A stretch of 64,000 nt of DNA from Pararoseomonas baculiformis (GTDB taxonomy: Bacteria; Pseudomonadota; Alphaproteobacteria; Acetobacterales; Acetobacteraceae). Made by a program: the position numbers and the translations under genes. The notes beneath the pieces are model-generated. The model had not been told where the DNA came from, ran no database searches, and saw only the letters and a program-made list of their open reading frames with translations. Below are positions 1 to 9,232 of the stretch, piece after piece. The stretch's first letter is position 1; each line of letters starts with the position of its first letter. The stretch covers positions 1 to 64,000 of the forward strand of contig NZ_JAGIZB010000008.1 of assembly GCF_017813395.1 (NCBI RefSeq). Direction: 5' to 3'.

Positions 1-42
1 GGCCGCCCAAGCCTCATCCGAAAGCCAGAACAGACGCGCCAT
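1..42 (-). CDS. IS5-family transposase, N-terminal fragment (runs off left edge)
   Basis: Read on the minus strand from the ATG at 42, the first 14 codons give MARLFWLSDEAWAA. This is the typical N-terminus of IS5-family transposases common in Acetobacteraceae (family knowledge). The gene continues beyond position 1, so completeness cannot be judged. A separate C-terminal fragment of the same transposase type lies at 30325-30810. Confidence 0.6.
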   Translation of the reverse strand, partial: MARLFWLSDEAWAA

Positions 43-1261
43 GTCGGCCTCCTAACCGCTCGAACCCGATCAGGATGTAAAAAGGCCAGAAAATTCAGCG
101 GCTTGTTTGAGTTCCCAACCTAGTGAATGACACCCTCGCGAACTTTGCTGTCGACGCTGTCTGGCGCCTACCGGACGAGCCGCAGGCGCCGCCCTTCCGC
201 GCGATGATCTGCTCGACCTCCTTCATCTCCCCAGCACCTCTGGGCGAGCCCTCGTCATACTCCCTGATACCGAATGAGTTAGGGATGCTGCTGTAGCGGC
301 TGAGTGAATTCTCCCCGGAAGTGCTGGTTGAAAATTCCCCAGTTCAGCGCGATTGTCCGTACCCGGGGCGGGCCCCCGGGTACGGGTGGCCCCGGCCGCG
401 CCCCAGGATGCCGACCGGCATCATGGGAGCAGCCCGGTGGTCGTTTCGGACAGCCCTCCCTCCGTCCTGGCGCGACGGGGATGGCAACCCCTGGGAGGTC
501 GCCCCGTGGAACTTGGAATGTTTCTAAAACGGAATCACTACGGCCGGGCGGTCGAGGGAAGGGTGACCAACGTGGGGGTGGGACGCGACCCGGGCGTCAC
601 AGTCCGCAGCTCGTTCGGCTCCCCCAAGAAAATCGCGATGCATAACCTCACAGAGGGGTGGGGCGGGACCACCTTGGTCAAGGACGAGACTCCGGAGCAG
701 CGTGCCGCCAAACTTCGGCTTGTTGTCAGCCGAATCCAGAAGCGGAAGGGCCGCGGTGCTCGCGACAGTGTCAGCCCAATTTGAACTCCCTGGGGAAAAG
801 GCTGAGGCGTCGGCTTCTCCGCAGCGCTCAAGTGGCTGCTGGAGCTGTTTGGGAAGGGCATGACGGCCGGGCTGGGCGGCGTCTGTGACGAACAGACCTA
901 GGCAACTCGGACCGATTAGGAATGAACTGGGCGGGCTGAACCGAATGGAGTTCCCTATCTGCTTTTCCCTTCCCGCTCAGCGCCCAAATCAGTCACACGG
1001 TGACCTTGGTACGACTCTCGAACGCGGGCATCTCGATTCGGCAATTGCGGTGATGGAATCCTCTTCGGCTGTGCCGGCAAGGCATCTCCTAATCAAGCCA
1101 AATGCCCGTGCAGGGTGCAGGGCGCCCGTTGCGCGTTTTATGCGGGCACCCCGTCCGGGGTGCTCAACCGCCGCGCATGTAGTGCCGCTCCGGTCGATAG
1201 CGTCCCCGCCACCTCGATAAGAGAAGCAGGGCCAGCCGTCCGAACCAACGTGGTGGCGTCA
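43..1261. other. Intergenic, no supported gene
   Basis: About 1.2 kb with only short overlapping reading frames of arginine/proline-rich composition. None has recognisable motifs or a convincing ribosome binding site. It lies between the IS5 fragment and the end of the sulfatase gene and may be old insertion debris. Confidence 0.5.
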
Positions 1262-2809
1262 TCATCGAGCTTCCGGAGCGCTCCGGCCATAGTGCGTAGA
1301 TTGAGGTGGCTCGACATCCAGACGTCGAAACGCCTCTTCCGGAGCCTCATGCAGCCGCATTGCCTCAACCATGCCTGCGGTTAGGCGGGCGACCGCGGCC
1401 TCGTCCACGATCGGCGAGGCCTGGCCGGGGTCGGTCGATAGGTCGTACAGGACAGTACGCGCTTCGTCGAAGAGCCCGTGCGGGGGTTCACGAGTCTTCT
1501 GCCCGGGTCGCGCCGGGACTTTGAGGAGCGGCATGCCCTGGGTGAACCCGAAGGGCTCCACGAGGCTGGCACCGGCCAGCTCCTCCGTCGCGAAGAAGGT
1601 CTTCTGGTGGAGCGGAATGAGAACGTACTCATTCAGCTCCTGCGTCATCAGGTCCGGCGGATAGCGGAAATAGGTGTACCGGCCGTCCGTCACGTTTGTC
1701 GCCGCGCCGAACATGCCGAAGATCGCGGTGTCACGGAGGGTGACATCGCTCTCGAGCACCGGGAGGAGGGAATGGCCGGTCACCACGGATGGCGGCTCCA
1801 CCCCGAAGCAGTCGAGGAGGGTGGGCATCAGATCGATGGTCTGCGTCAGCGCCTTCCGCCGCCCACCGGACGGGTGACCGGGATGCCAGAAGAAGAGCGG
1901 CACCCGCGCGATCTCCTCATAAAACGGCATGACGTTCTTCGCCCACCACTCGTGCTCCCCGAAGAGGAAGCCGTGGTCGGTGGTGACGACCAGCGCCGTG
2001 TCCTGCCAGAGGTTCTCCGCGTCGAAGACGTCCAGCAGCCGGCCGAGCTGCTCGTCGCAAAGGGTCAGCAGGGCGGCGTAGTTCGCACGGATCTCGGCGA
2101 CCTCGGCAGGTGACTCAGTGACCCGCTTGTAGCGGGGCCAGTCGAGGATCGGGCCTTCATAGCCGGTCTGGAACCGCTCACGCAGCCGGGGCGGCGCGTA
2201 GAAGGGCTCATGCGGGTCGAAGGTTTCGAGATGCAGCAGCCAGCGGTCGGCGTGCCGGTTCGTGGCCAGGAACTCCAGCGCGGCGTCGAAGCACTTCACA
2301 CTGGGGAAGTCGGCTTCGTCCTTCATGTACTCGCGGTTGATCATGTAGTTCAGGCGGCCGTCCGTCGGCTCGGCTGGATGCTGCAGCGGGTGGTACATGG
2401 CCTTGAACCGCTCGAGCGGCGGCTCCACCATCGCCTTCCACTTGTCCTTCTCCTGGCCACGGATGTACTCCCAGCTGGAGTAGCGCTGGTGGTAGGTCGC
2501 GCCTCCGTCCTCGAAGTAGTGGAAGTGGTCGGAGATAAGGTGGCTGTACACGCCTGCCTTGCCCAGCAGCGCGGCGTAGGAGATGTCGTAGGGCTCCAGC
2601 GGGCCCCAGCCGCGGTGCAGGAAGTTGAGGCGCCCCGTGTGCAGGTCACGCCGCGCAGGCATGCAGGGAAGGCTACCGACGTAGTGCGTGTCGAACACGG
2701 CCGCGCGCTGCGCCAGACGGTCGAAGTTCGGCGTCGGCACGGCCGTGCCGCCATAGGCGCCGAGGGCATGGCGATTGAGGCTGTCGAACAGGACGAAAAC
2801 GACGCGCAC
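1262..2809 (-). CDS. Sulfatase family hydrolase
   Basis: A 515-residue alkaline-phosphatase-superfamily sulfatase. The N-terminal metal site is visible (VLFDSLNRHALGAYG, with Asp9), and the C-x-P-x-R signature is CMPAR at residues 49-53; Cys49 is the residue normally converted to formylglycine. A later VVTTDHGFLFGEH segment supplies further metal ligands. Such enzymes hydrolyse sulfate esters or related phospho/sulfonate esters; the substrate cannot be told from sequence. No signal peptide is evident, so it is probably cytoplasmic. The start is GTG, 5 bp after the stop of the AtzF-C-like gene, so it is the last gene of a three-gene minus-strand operon headed by a TctC receptor. The activating enzyme is not in this window. 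Confidence 0.88.
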   Translation of the reverse strand: MRVVFVLFDSLNRHALGAYGGTAVPTPNFDRLAQRAAVFDTHYVGSLPCMPARRDLHTGRLNFLHRGWGPLEPYDISYAALLGKAGVYSHLISDHFHYFEDGGATYHQRYSSWEYIRGQEKDKWKAMVEPPLERFKAMYHPLQHPAEPTDGRLNYMINREYMKDEADFPSVKCFDAALEFLATNRHADRWLLHLETFDPHEPFYAPPRLRERFQTGYEGPILDWPRYKRVTESPAEVAEIRANYAALLTLCDEQLGRLLDVFDAENLWQDTALVVTTDHGFLFGEHEWWAKNVMPFYEEIARVPLFFWHPGHPSGGRRKALTQTIDLMPTLLDCFGVEPPSVVTGHSLLPVLESDVTLRDTAIFGMFGAATNVTDGRYTYFRYPPDLMTQELNEYVLIPLHQKTFFATEELAGASLVEPFGFTQGMPLLKVPARPGQKTREPPHGLFDEARTVLYDLSTDPGQASPIVDEAAVARLTAGMVEAMRLHEAPEEAFRRLDVEPPQSTHYGRSAPEAR

Positions 2810-2814
2810 GGTGC

Positions 2815-3228
2815 CTACTCCACTTCCAGGCTGGCCAGGAAGGCACGCCAGCCGCCGAGATCGCTGATGTCCCGGGCGCCGCTCGCCTCGGCCGGGTCGC
2901 AGAGGTAGCCATGCACCATCGACCCATCCTCCAGCCGCACGCGACCGAGGCGAATGGGCGGGCGGACGAGGCGCGCGAGCCGCGCCACGGCCCCGGATGG
3001 CAAATCGTAAAGCTCGCCCTCGATGCGGGTTCCGCTTCCCGGCGCAACCTCCACCAGGCCCGGCTTGGGGTCGGCTGCCGCGCCGCGCGCCAGCAGGCGA
3101 TAAGACGCTGCCGTGCGCACTGGCTGCAGGAGTTTCGCCCCCTCATCCAGGAGTTCGTGGTTTCGGGACAGGCCCGCGAGGTGGTTGCCCACCGCGAGAA
3201 GAAGATCGCCGCCGGCCTCGTTCGCCAT
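2815..3228 (-). CDS. Small AtzF-C-like / gamma-glutamylcyclotransferase-fold protein
   Basis: A 137-residue protein resembling the C-terminal domain of allophanate hydrolase: an N-terminal AVGNHLAGLSRNHEL segment, a central RTAASYRLLA stretch and a C-terminal DISDLGGWRAFLA tail. In allophanate hydrolases this domain follows an amidase domain; here it stands alone. I chose ATG 3228 over a start at 3312 because it follows the TctC stop by 8 bp and begins where the domain begins. It sits between the receptor gene and the sulfatase gene, so it probably acts on the same imported compound or its product. The exact reaction is unknown. Confidence 0.7.
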   Translation of the reverse strand: MANEAGGDLLLAVGNHLAGLSRNHELLDEGAKLLQPVRTAASYRLLARGAAADPKPGLVEVAPGSGTRIEGELYDLPSGAVARLARLVRPPIRLGRVRLEDGSMVHGYLCDPAEASGARDISDLGGWRAFLASLEVE

Positions 3229-3236
3229 GACCGCGC

Positions 3237-4295
3237 CTACTCCGGCCGGATGCCCTGACGGTCGATCAGAGTGCGCCAGCGCTGGATCTCCGCCAACTGG
3301 AACGCCCTGCACTCCTGCGGCTGACTGGCGGAAATGCTGAAGCCGAGCTCGGCCATGCGCTGCACCACCTGTGGCTGCTGCAGGGCGGCGACGACCTCGC
3401 GATGCAGACGCGCGACGATCGCGGCCGGAACGCCGGCCGGCACCATCATCGCCTGCCAGGAGGTCACGACAAGATCGCGAAGCCCGGATTCCATGCCTGT
3501 CGGCACCTCCGGCAGCAGGGGAGAGCGCTCGGGCGAGGTGATGAGGATCGCCCGCAGTCGTCCCTCGCGGACATGGTTCGTGACATTGCCCAGGTTGAAG
3601 AAGGCCATGTCGACATTCCCCGCCATGAGGTCAGTCAGGGCCGGCGGGCCGCCGGGGTAGGGCACGTGCTGTGCTTGCGTCCCGGTAAGTTGCTTGAACA
3701 GCTCCATCGTGAGTTGGTCCGAGGAGCCGACGCCGCTCGTCGCATAGGAGGTCCGGTCGCCCCGGTTCTTCATCCAGGCAATGAGGGAAGCAGGGTCCCG
3801 GGCTGGGTTCCTGGGATTGAGGACGAGGACGTTCGGCGTCGTCGCCACCAAGGTGATAGGGTCGAAGTCCTTCACCGGATCATAGCTCAGGTTCGGGCGA
3901 AGGGCGAAGTTGATCGCGAAGTGGCCGATTGAGCCCAGCAGCAGCGTGTACCCGTCGGGAGCGCTGCGGGCCACAAAGCGGGTGCCCACCTCGCCATTCG
4001 CCCCCGGCCTGTTGTCCACCACCACCGGCCGCCCGAAGGACTGTTGGAGGATAGGGACGATCGAGCGGGCGATCACATCCCCCGTGCCGCCGGCAGGGCC
4101 GGGGATGACGATGCTGACAGGGCGGGACGGCCAGGGGTCCTGGGCGGCGGCCTGACGGGCCGGCACCCCGCCCCCAAGAAGAAGGGAAGCGCCCAGGAAC
4201 AGCCGCCGACCACATCCAGCCGGCTTGTCGTCAGCGGGCTGGGTTGGCGCGGTCGATGCCGGATCGCGAAAGCTGGAAGGCAGGTCGGTCGGCAT
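3237..4295 (-). CDS. TctC/Bug-type periplasmic solute receptor (no. 1)
   Basis: A 352-residue tripartite tricarboxylate transporter receptor. The N-terminus has GRR before the hydrophobic stretch LFLGASLLLGGG and an AAAQ cleavage region, so it is exported, possibly through Tat. Family hallmarks follow: WPSRPVSIVIPGPAGG, VVDNRPGANGEVG, and DGYTLLLG. Such proteins bind carboxylates or similar small molecules and hand them to TctA/TctB permeases. GGAGGAGAC lies 9 bp upstream of the ATG. It is the first gene of the operon with the AtzF-C-like protein and sulfatase, and is divergent from a LysR regulator. The ligand is unknown. Confidence 0.92.
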   Translation of the reverse strand: MPTDLPSSFRDPASTAPTQPADDKPAGCGRRLFLGASLLLGGGVPARQAAAQDPWPSRPVSIVIPGPAGGTGDVIARSIVPILQQSFGRPVVVDNRPGANGEVGTRFVARSAPDGYTLLLGSIGHFAINFALRPNLSYDPVKDFDPITLVATTPNVLVLNPRNPARDPASLIAWMKNRGDRTSYATSGVGSSDQLTMELFKQLTGTQAQHVPYPGGPPALTDLMAGNVDMAFFNLGNVTNHVREGRLRAILITSPERSPLLPEVPTGMESGLRDLVVTSWQAMMVPAGVPAAIVARLHREVVAALQQPQVVQRMAELGFSISASQPQECRAFQLAEIQRWRTLIDRQGIRPE

Positions 4296-4407
4296 GGGGT
4301 GGATGTCTCCTCCGGAGCGAAGCCGCCCTGACGCTGGACGGCTTTATTTTCAGCAAGCATCGCGCGATCATTCCGACAGAGTCCAAGACCATCGGGCGAC
4401 AGGCCCG
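4296..4407. promoter_or_regulatory. Divergent promoter region between TctC no. 1 and LysR
   Basis: This 112-bp gap separates the minus-strand TctC operon from the plus-strand LysR gene. It includes an AT-richer patch (ctttattttcagcaa) around 4342-4356 where promoters and a LysR T-N11-A site would be expected. No clear operator could be singled out by eye. Confidence 0.4.
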
Positions 4408-5406
4408 ATGCCGGATCGGCATGGAGTGCCACGCCTGGAACTGCGCCAACTTCGCTACTTCACGACAGTCGGACGCCAGCGGCACTTCGGGCGGGCCGCC
4501 GCCCTGCTCCGCGTGGCGCAGCCCGCACTCAGCCGGCAGGTCGCGAAGCTGGAGGCGGAGCTCGGGGTTCAGCTCCTGGAGCGGCATGCCCGGGGGGTGG
4601 CCCTGACCGCGGAGGGTGAGGTGCTGCTGGCCCGCGCCGAGGCGGTGCTCGCCGAGGCCGGTGCGCTGTTGGAGGAGGCGCGATCGCAGCGGAGCGAGCC
4701 GCAGGGCGCCGTCACCCTCGGCTTTTCCCCGAGTGTGGCTGAGCTTTTCGGGGGCCGCCTGGCCATGTTGAGCCTCCGGCGCCACCCGAACGTCCGGCTG
4801 CGGATCACCACTGCGGCGAGCCCCGTGCTGGAAACCTGGATCCACGAGGGACGGGTGGACCTGGCGATCCTCAACGGCCCGACAGATCCCTCGCGGTTTC
4901 TCCTGACGCCGTTGCTGGAGGAGCCGGTCTGCCTGATCGGACTGGCGGATGACCCCCGGCTGGCCGCGGAGCGGATCGGGCTTCCTGCGCTGGGTGGCCT
5001 GCCGCTGGTCCTCACAGGTCCGCCAGACGGCCCAATGCAGCGCCTGTTGATGGCTGCCCAGGCTCAGGCGAGGCAGACCTTCTCACCACTGGCTCAGGTC
5101 GACACGGCAGCCGTAGGGCGGCAACTCGTTCTGGGCGGTATCGGGCCGATGGTGGAAGTAGCGGCCGTGGCAAAGGTAGAACTGGAATGCGGCACCCTCA
5201 AGGCCGTGCCGATCGGGGATCTCCACGTTCAGCGCTTTCTCGCCAGGGCCAGGGGACGCGCGGGCTCGGACGCCGTGTCGCGGATCGCCAGCCTCATGCG
5301 TGAATGCATCGCCATAATGGTGGCTGACGGCAGCTGGCCAGGAGCCAGAGCGCTGGACCGGGATGCATCAGATGAGACAAGCCAAGTCCGACATTCGCTG
5401 TCCTGA
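4408..5406 (+). CDS. LysR-family transcriptional regulator
   Basis: A protein of about 332 residues. The N-terminal winged helix-turn-helix is clear (LELRQLRYFTTV, then FGRAAALLRVAQPALSRQV and LGVQLLERHARGVALT), followed by an effector-binding domain. LysR proteins usually control the divergent operon in response to a pathway compound, so the target is probably the TctC/sulfatase operon starting at 4295. The reading frame is open further upstream, but homology starts near the ATG at 4408; GTG 4426 is an alternative. Neither has a strong ribosome binding site. The last 25 or so residues are low-complexity and may be variable. Confidence 0.9.
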   Translation: MPDRHGVPRLELRQLRYFTTVGRQRHFGRAAALLRVAQPALSRQVAKLEAELGVQLLERHARGVALTAEGEVLLARAEAVLAEAGALLEEARSQRSEPQGAVTLGFSPSVAELFGGRLAMLSLRRHPNVRLRITTAASPVLETWIHEGRVDLAILNGPTDPSRFLLTPLLEEPVCLIGLADDPRLAAERIGLPALGGLPLVLTGPPDGPMQRLLMAAQAQARQTFSPLAQVDTAAVGRQLVLGGIGPMVEVAAVAKVELECGTLKAVPIGDLHVQRFLARARGRAGSDAVSRIASLMRECIAIMVADGSWPGARALDRDASDETSQVRHSLS

Positions 5407-5698
5407 GCGCCTGGATGTCCGCTCAGAATGGCGGGGCATCTAAAGCGGCCCGACCGCTTCCGGCCACGCTTTGTCATAGTCTTTATTCCGTAGCAGATCG
5501 GCGATGCCACGGCTCGCGCTCTCAACCGCTTGCCCTGGGCTCCCGGGTCCAAGCCCTCTCGACACGGGGCGTTGATCAACTCAAGCCGGCAAGCCGGGAT
5601 CAAGGAATTGGTAGTGTCTCACTCATTGCTACCGGCTGATATCGCCCTTGGGCGTAAGCTTCGGCGAGTGTCGATCGTCGACTCAGTAGTGGAATGGA

Positions 5699-5717
5699 CT
5701 AGGTGTTTGGTCCCGGG
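5699..5717. repeat. Left terminal inverted repeat of IS481 element
   Basis: CTAGGTGTTTGGTCCCGGG matches the inverse of 6710-6728 at 17 of 19 positions. The first three bases are also the TAG stop codon of the transposase (minus strand). The outer CTAG is the core target tetranucleotide known for IS481. Confidence 0.8.
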
Positions 5718-6667
5718 ATGAGGTGGTGCGGGTTGATTTTGAAGATGGCGGGGTCTTTGGTCCAGGCATTGCAGATGGCCTGGAAGGGCGTTCGCCATCG
5801 GAGCGCCTTGAGGTGCTTGGCGAAGTTGCAGGCCGTGATGAAGGCCAGGACATGGGCCTTGAGGGCATCCAGGCCTGGGTAGTGGAAGGCCTTGATGGTG
5901 GCGTCCTTGACGGTTCGGTTCATCCGCTCGGCCTGACCATTCGTCCAGGGGTGGTATGGCTTGGTCAGCCGATGCTCGATGCCGTGCTCGTGGCAGACCC
6001 GGTCGAAGATGTGGGCACCGAGATAACGGTGCGTCGGCCCGTTCCTGTTCTTCGGCAGGTCGGCGAAGGCCATGCCGTTGTCGGTCAGGACGGTGTGGAT
6101 GCGATAAGGGAAGGCGGCCACGACCTCGCGCAGAAAGGCGGCGCCATTCATCTTGGTATTGGCGTCGAGGAAGGCGACGTGGGTGAACTTGGATACCCGG
6201 TCGATGGCCAGGAACATGAAGAGCTTGCCGTCCGCCAGGCGCAGCTCGCAGACATCGATATGCACATAGCCGATCGTGGTCTCGGCGAAGCGCTTCCGCT
6301 GCGAGGCCTTTTCCTCGCTCCTCGGCAGGCGAGAGATGCCGTGGCGGGCGAGGCAGCGGTGGAGAGCACTGCGGGATAGGGCCGGAATGGTCTCCCGCAG
6401 GCAGCCAAGGACGTCATCCAGCGGCAGGAGGGTGCGACGCCGGAACTCGACGACGATGGCTTCCTCAGCCTCGGTCAGGACGGTGCTGCGGGGCCGGGCG
6501 GGCCCCATCGGGGCATCGGCCGTGCCAGTCCGGCCGCGCCATTTGGCGACCGTCTTGGGGTTCAGCCCGTAGCGGGCCGCAAGGGTCCGGCTGCCCTCTT
6601 TCGACGCTTGAAGCTCGGCTCGAACACGCGGCGTCGTTCGGGCTGAACCGTGAAGACCGCCTGCCAA
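5699..6667 (-). CDS. IS481-family transposase
   Basis: A 322-residue DDE transposase. The N-terminal helix-turn-helix (LAARYGLNPKTVAKWRGR, about residues 29-46) is followed by a second HTH region and an rve core. The core shows HIDVCELRLADGK and FLAIDRVSKFTHVAFLDA for the first Asp region, VLTDNGMAF for the second Asp, and TNGQAERMNRTVKDATIK for the Glu. The C-terminus IPGPNT is encoded inside the terminal inverted repeat, a usual IS481 arrangement. Length is normal for the family and no frameshift is seen, so it is probably functional. Confidence 0.93.
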   Translation of the reverse strand: MAGGLHGSARTTPRVRAELQASKEGSRTLAARYGLNPKTVAKWRGRTGTADAPMGPARPRSTVLTEAEEAIVVEFRRRTLLPLDDVLGCLRETIPALSRSALHRCLARHGISRLPRSEEKASQRKRFAETTIGYVHIDVCELRLADGKLFMFLAIDRVSKFTHVAFLDANTKMNGAAFLREVVAAFPYRIHTVLTDNGMAFADLPKNRNGPTHRYLGAHIFDRVCHEHGIEHRLTKPYHPWTNGQAERMNRTVKDATIKAFHYPGLDALKAHVLAFITACNFAKHLKALRWRTPFQAICNAWTKDPAIFKINPHHLIPGPNT

Positions 6668-6709
6668 AGAGCATCCTCCCCCTCGCGGGACAAAGATGCA
6701 CCACTACTC

Positions 6710-6728
6710 CCCGGGACTACACACCTAG
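6710..6728. repeat. Right terminal inverted repeat of IS481 element
   Basis: The reverse complement reads CTAGGTGTGTAGTCCCGGG, pairing with 5699-5717 with two mismatches. It lies 43 bp upstream of the transposase start. Confidence 0.8.
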
Positions 6729-7010
6729 CGCGCCCCGGAGGCCCGTGTACTGATCACACGTCCCATCCGCGCCTGCGCGGGGGGGAAAAGGCTAGGGGTT
6801 AGACCACGGGCTGTCTGGGGCCGACATCAACCGGCACCGTGCCACTGGCGGTGAGCCTCAGTACGCGTCCGGGATAGGCGTTTGGCGAGCCGCCGCCCGG
6901 TCCTTCATCTCCGCCGCGCGCCTGCTGCAAGTGTAATTCTTGAGGCAGCATGGACGGCCAACATCAGTCTACGTCCGAGCTTACCTCTGGCCCGAGGCCG
7001 GATGGAACCG

Positions 7011-7991
7011 TCAGGGCAGTTGGATCCTGGAGTCCCGGATCACGTCGCCCCACTTCTTGTGCTCGCTTCGCAGGAAGCTGGCGAATTCCTGTGGCGTAGA
7101 GCCCATAGGCTCGCTGCCCTCACCGGAGAGCCGCGCCGCCACGGTTGGATGACGCAGGATCTCGCGCAGTACCTCGTTGAGACGTCCCACGATGGCATCC
7201 GGCGTATGCGCGGGCGCCACGATGCCGGTCCAGTTCATCGCTTCGAAGCCGGGATAGCCCCTCTCCGCCACCGCTGGGACCTCCGGCAGGAAGCCGACGC
7301 GTCCCAGGGAGGTGACCGCCAGTGCGCGCACGCCGCCGGATTCCAGCGTACCCTTTGCAGCCAACGGATTGGCAAAAAACATGTCGATGCGCCCGCCCAG
7401 CATGTCCGTCAGCACGGGGGCTGCCCCGACATAGGGTACGACTGTGAGCTCGATCCCCGCGCGGTGCGCGAACATCTCGCCCGAAAGATGCCCTGTCGTG
7501 CCCGCGCCGGAATGGCCGACCGTTAGCGCGCCCGGCCGCTTCTTCGCATCCGCGACCAATGCCGGCAGGTCCGCCCAGGGCGCGTCCTTCCGCACCACCA
7601 GCACGTTCGGTTGTTGCGCGATGGTGGTCACAGGCGCCAAGTCCGTCAGAGGATCAAAAGGCATGCGGCGGTAAAGGGAGGGGTTGATCGCCAGGTTCGC
7701 AGCCTGGCCCATCCCGATGGTGTATCCGTCCGGATTCGCTTTCGCGACCACGTCCAGGCCAATATTTCCGCCAGCTCCGGGCCGGTTTTCCATTACCACC
7801 GTCCAGCCGGTCGCCTGCGCCATGCGGTTGCCGATCTCGCGGCTGATCACGTCTGTACCGCCGGCCGGAGGATAGGGCACGATCAAACGGATGGGGCGGC
7901 TTGGATACTCGCCCTGCGCCCTTACGACGGCCGGGATGGCGAGAAGCGCTCCCGCACCCATGAGTGCGCGGCGCCCAATTTGACTTGTCAT
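7011..7991 (-). CDS. TctC/Bug-type periplasmic solute receptor (no. 2)
   Basis: A 326-residue TctC receptor. The signal peptide contains GRRALMGAGALLAIPAVV and an RAQ cleavage region, followed by the family segments YPSRPIRLIVPYPPAGG, VVMENRPGAGGNIG and DGYTIGMG. I chose ATG 7991 because GGGAGG lies 6 nt before it; the in-frame ATG at 7997 would be only 0 nt from that site. It is the last gene of the six-gene minus-strand run that starts at 13168, 74 bp after the CoA-transferase stop. A second receptor (11124-12107) is encoded in the same run, so the pathway may take up two related compounds or one may be recruited. Confidence 0.92.
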   Translation of the reverse strand: MTSQIGRRALMGAGALLAIPAVVRAQGEYPSRPIRLIVPYPPAGGTDVISREIGNRMAQATGWTVVMENRPGAGGNIGLDVVAKANPDGYTIGMGQAANLAINPSLYRRMPFDPLTDLAPVTTIAQQPNVLVVRKDAPWADLPALVADAKKRPGALTVGHSGAGTTGHLSGEMFAHRAGIELTVVPYVGAAPVLTDMLGGRIDMFFANPLAAKGTLESGGVRALAVTSLGRVGFLPEVPAVAERGYPGFEAMNWTGIVAPAHTPDAIVGRLNEVLREILRHPTVAARLSGEGSEPMGSTPQEFASFLRSEHKKWGDVIRDSRIQLP

Positions 7992-8065
7992 GGACATCCT
8001 CCCAAATGATGCAACCCCGCGGGCTGGTTGATCCGGCCTCGCGGACAAGGTTCAAACCGGCGCGG

Positions 8066-9232
8066 CTACTCCGCCGCGTCCGGAACACGATTGCGGAAGG
8101 GCCCCAGCACCTCCGCCGTATCCTGCCCGGCCAGGGGCACGGGCGTCCGCAACCCGAGGCGGCTGTCGCCAAACTGGATGGGCAAGGCAGGCGAGGCCGT
8201 CTCCGTGCCGTCCGGCAGGGTGATCGGCACCATTCCGCCCGCATGGTTCAGATGGGGATCGTCGAACAGGTCCCAGGGCTTGGTGATGCGGGCGAAGGGT
8301 AGGCCAGCCGCCTCGCACATCGCCTCCAGCTCCGCGATGCTGTGGTTCTTCAGCATGCGGGCAACGAGCGGGATCAGCGTCTCCCGCCCCTGGGCGCGCA
8401 GCGTGTTGGTGGCCCATGCCGGGTCCAGCAGTTCCGGCTCCAGCAGCCGGTCCGTGAAGATCTGCCACTGCCGGTCCGTTACCACGCCGACAAAGATCTG
8501 CACGCCATCCGCGGATTCGAACACGTCATACACGCCCCAGGCTCGCTTGCCCGAAGGCATGGGCGGAGGCTCCGTCCCCGAAATCGCCTGTTGCAGCATA
8601 TGCGTGGAGACAAGGAAGGCGGAGTTCTCGAAAAGGCCGGACTGCACATGTTGCCCCTGCCCCGTCGTCTCCCGCTGCCGCAGCGCTCCGAGCACGGCGA
8701 TGGCGCCAAACATGCCGCCCATCATGTCGTTCACGGGCGCGCCCGCGCGCAGCGGCCGCCCGGCGGGACCCGTCATGTAGGCAAGGCCGGTCATCATCTG
8801 AACCACCTCGTCCAGCGCCGTCCGCTTCTCGTAGGGTCCGGAGAGGAAACCCTTGAGCGAGCAGTAGATCAGCCGCGGGTTCCGCGCGGATAGCGCCGCA
8901 TAGCCCAGCCCCTTCGCCTCGAGTCCACCGGGGCGGAAGTTCTCGATCACCACATCGGCCGTATCGATGAGCCGAAGCAACGCCTCGCGCTCCTCCGCAT
9001 CCTCCAAATCCACCTGCACGCTCTTCTTGTTGCGTGAAAAGGCGGCAAAGAAGCCGATTCCGGAATTGGTGAGGATGCGCGTGCGGTCCCCCACGCCAGG
9101 CGGCTCGATCTTGATTACCTCCGCGCCCATATCCGCGAGGACGAGGCCGCAGGTCGGCCCCATCACCATATGCGAGAACTCAATGACGCGGATGCCGTCC
9201 AGCGGAAGCGGTGTCGTGCTGTCCATGCTCAT
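8066..9232 (-). CDS. CaiB/BaiF-type (family III) acyl-CoA transferase
   Basis: A 388-residue CoA-transferase. It begins with PLDGIRVIEFSHMVMGPTCG and contains ADMGAEVIKIEPP. APVNDMMGG places an Asp at residue 169, which corresponds to the catalytic Asp169 of formyl-CoA transferase (family knowledge). These enzymes move CoA between carboxylic acids, usually activating a dicarboxylate from succinyl-CoA or acetyl-CoA. The start overlaps the upstream lyase stop by 4 bp, indicating translational coupling. With the lyase it suggests an activate-then-cleave route: acid to acyl-CoA to two smaller products. Confidence 0.92.
   Translation of the reverse strand: MSMDSTTPLPLDGIRVIEFSHMVMGPTCGLVLADMGAEVIKIEPPGVGDRTRILTNSGIGFFAAFSRNKKSVQVDLEDAEEREALLRLIDTADVVIENFRPGGLEAKGLGYAALSARNPRLIYCSLKGFLSGPYEKRTALDEVVQMMTGLAYMTGPAGRPLRAGAPVNDMMGGMFGAIAVLGALRQRETTGQGQHVQSGLFENSAFLVSTHMLQQAISGTEPPPMPSGKRAWGVYDVFESADGVQIFVGVVTDRQWQIFTDRLLEPELLDPAWATNTLRAQGRETLIPLVARMLKNHSIAELEAMCEAAGLPFARITKPWDLFDDPHLNHAGGMVPITLPDGTETASPALPIQFGDSRLGLRTPVPLAGQDTAEVLGPFRNRVPDAAE

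Larger units (their letters stand above)
5699..6728 (-). mobile_element. IS481-family insertion sequence, complete
   Basis: A 1030-bp element with one intact transposase gene and 19-bp imperfect inverted ends (17/19). Both ends abut CTAG, matching the NCTAGN target preference known for IS481 of Bordetella. The neighbouring bases (ACTAGG at left, CCTAGC at right) do not form a full 6-bp identical duplication, so only the CTAG core is shared. Confidence 0.85.

Noticed and set aside
353..784. A 143-codon open frame near the left end
   Set aside because: No ribosome binding site, mixed composition (PGAGPRVRVAPAAPQ), overlapping frames of similar quality on both strands, and no recognisable motif.
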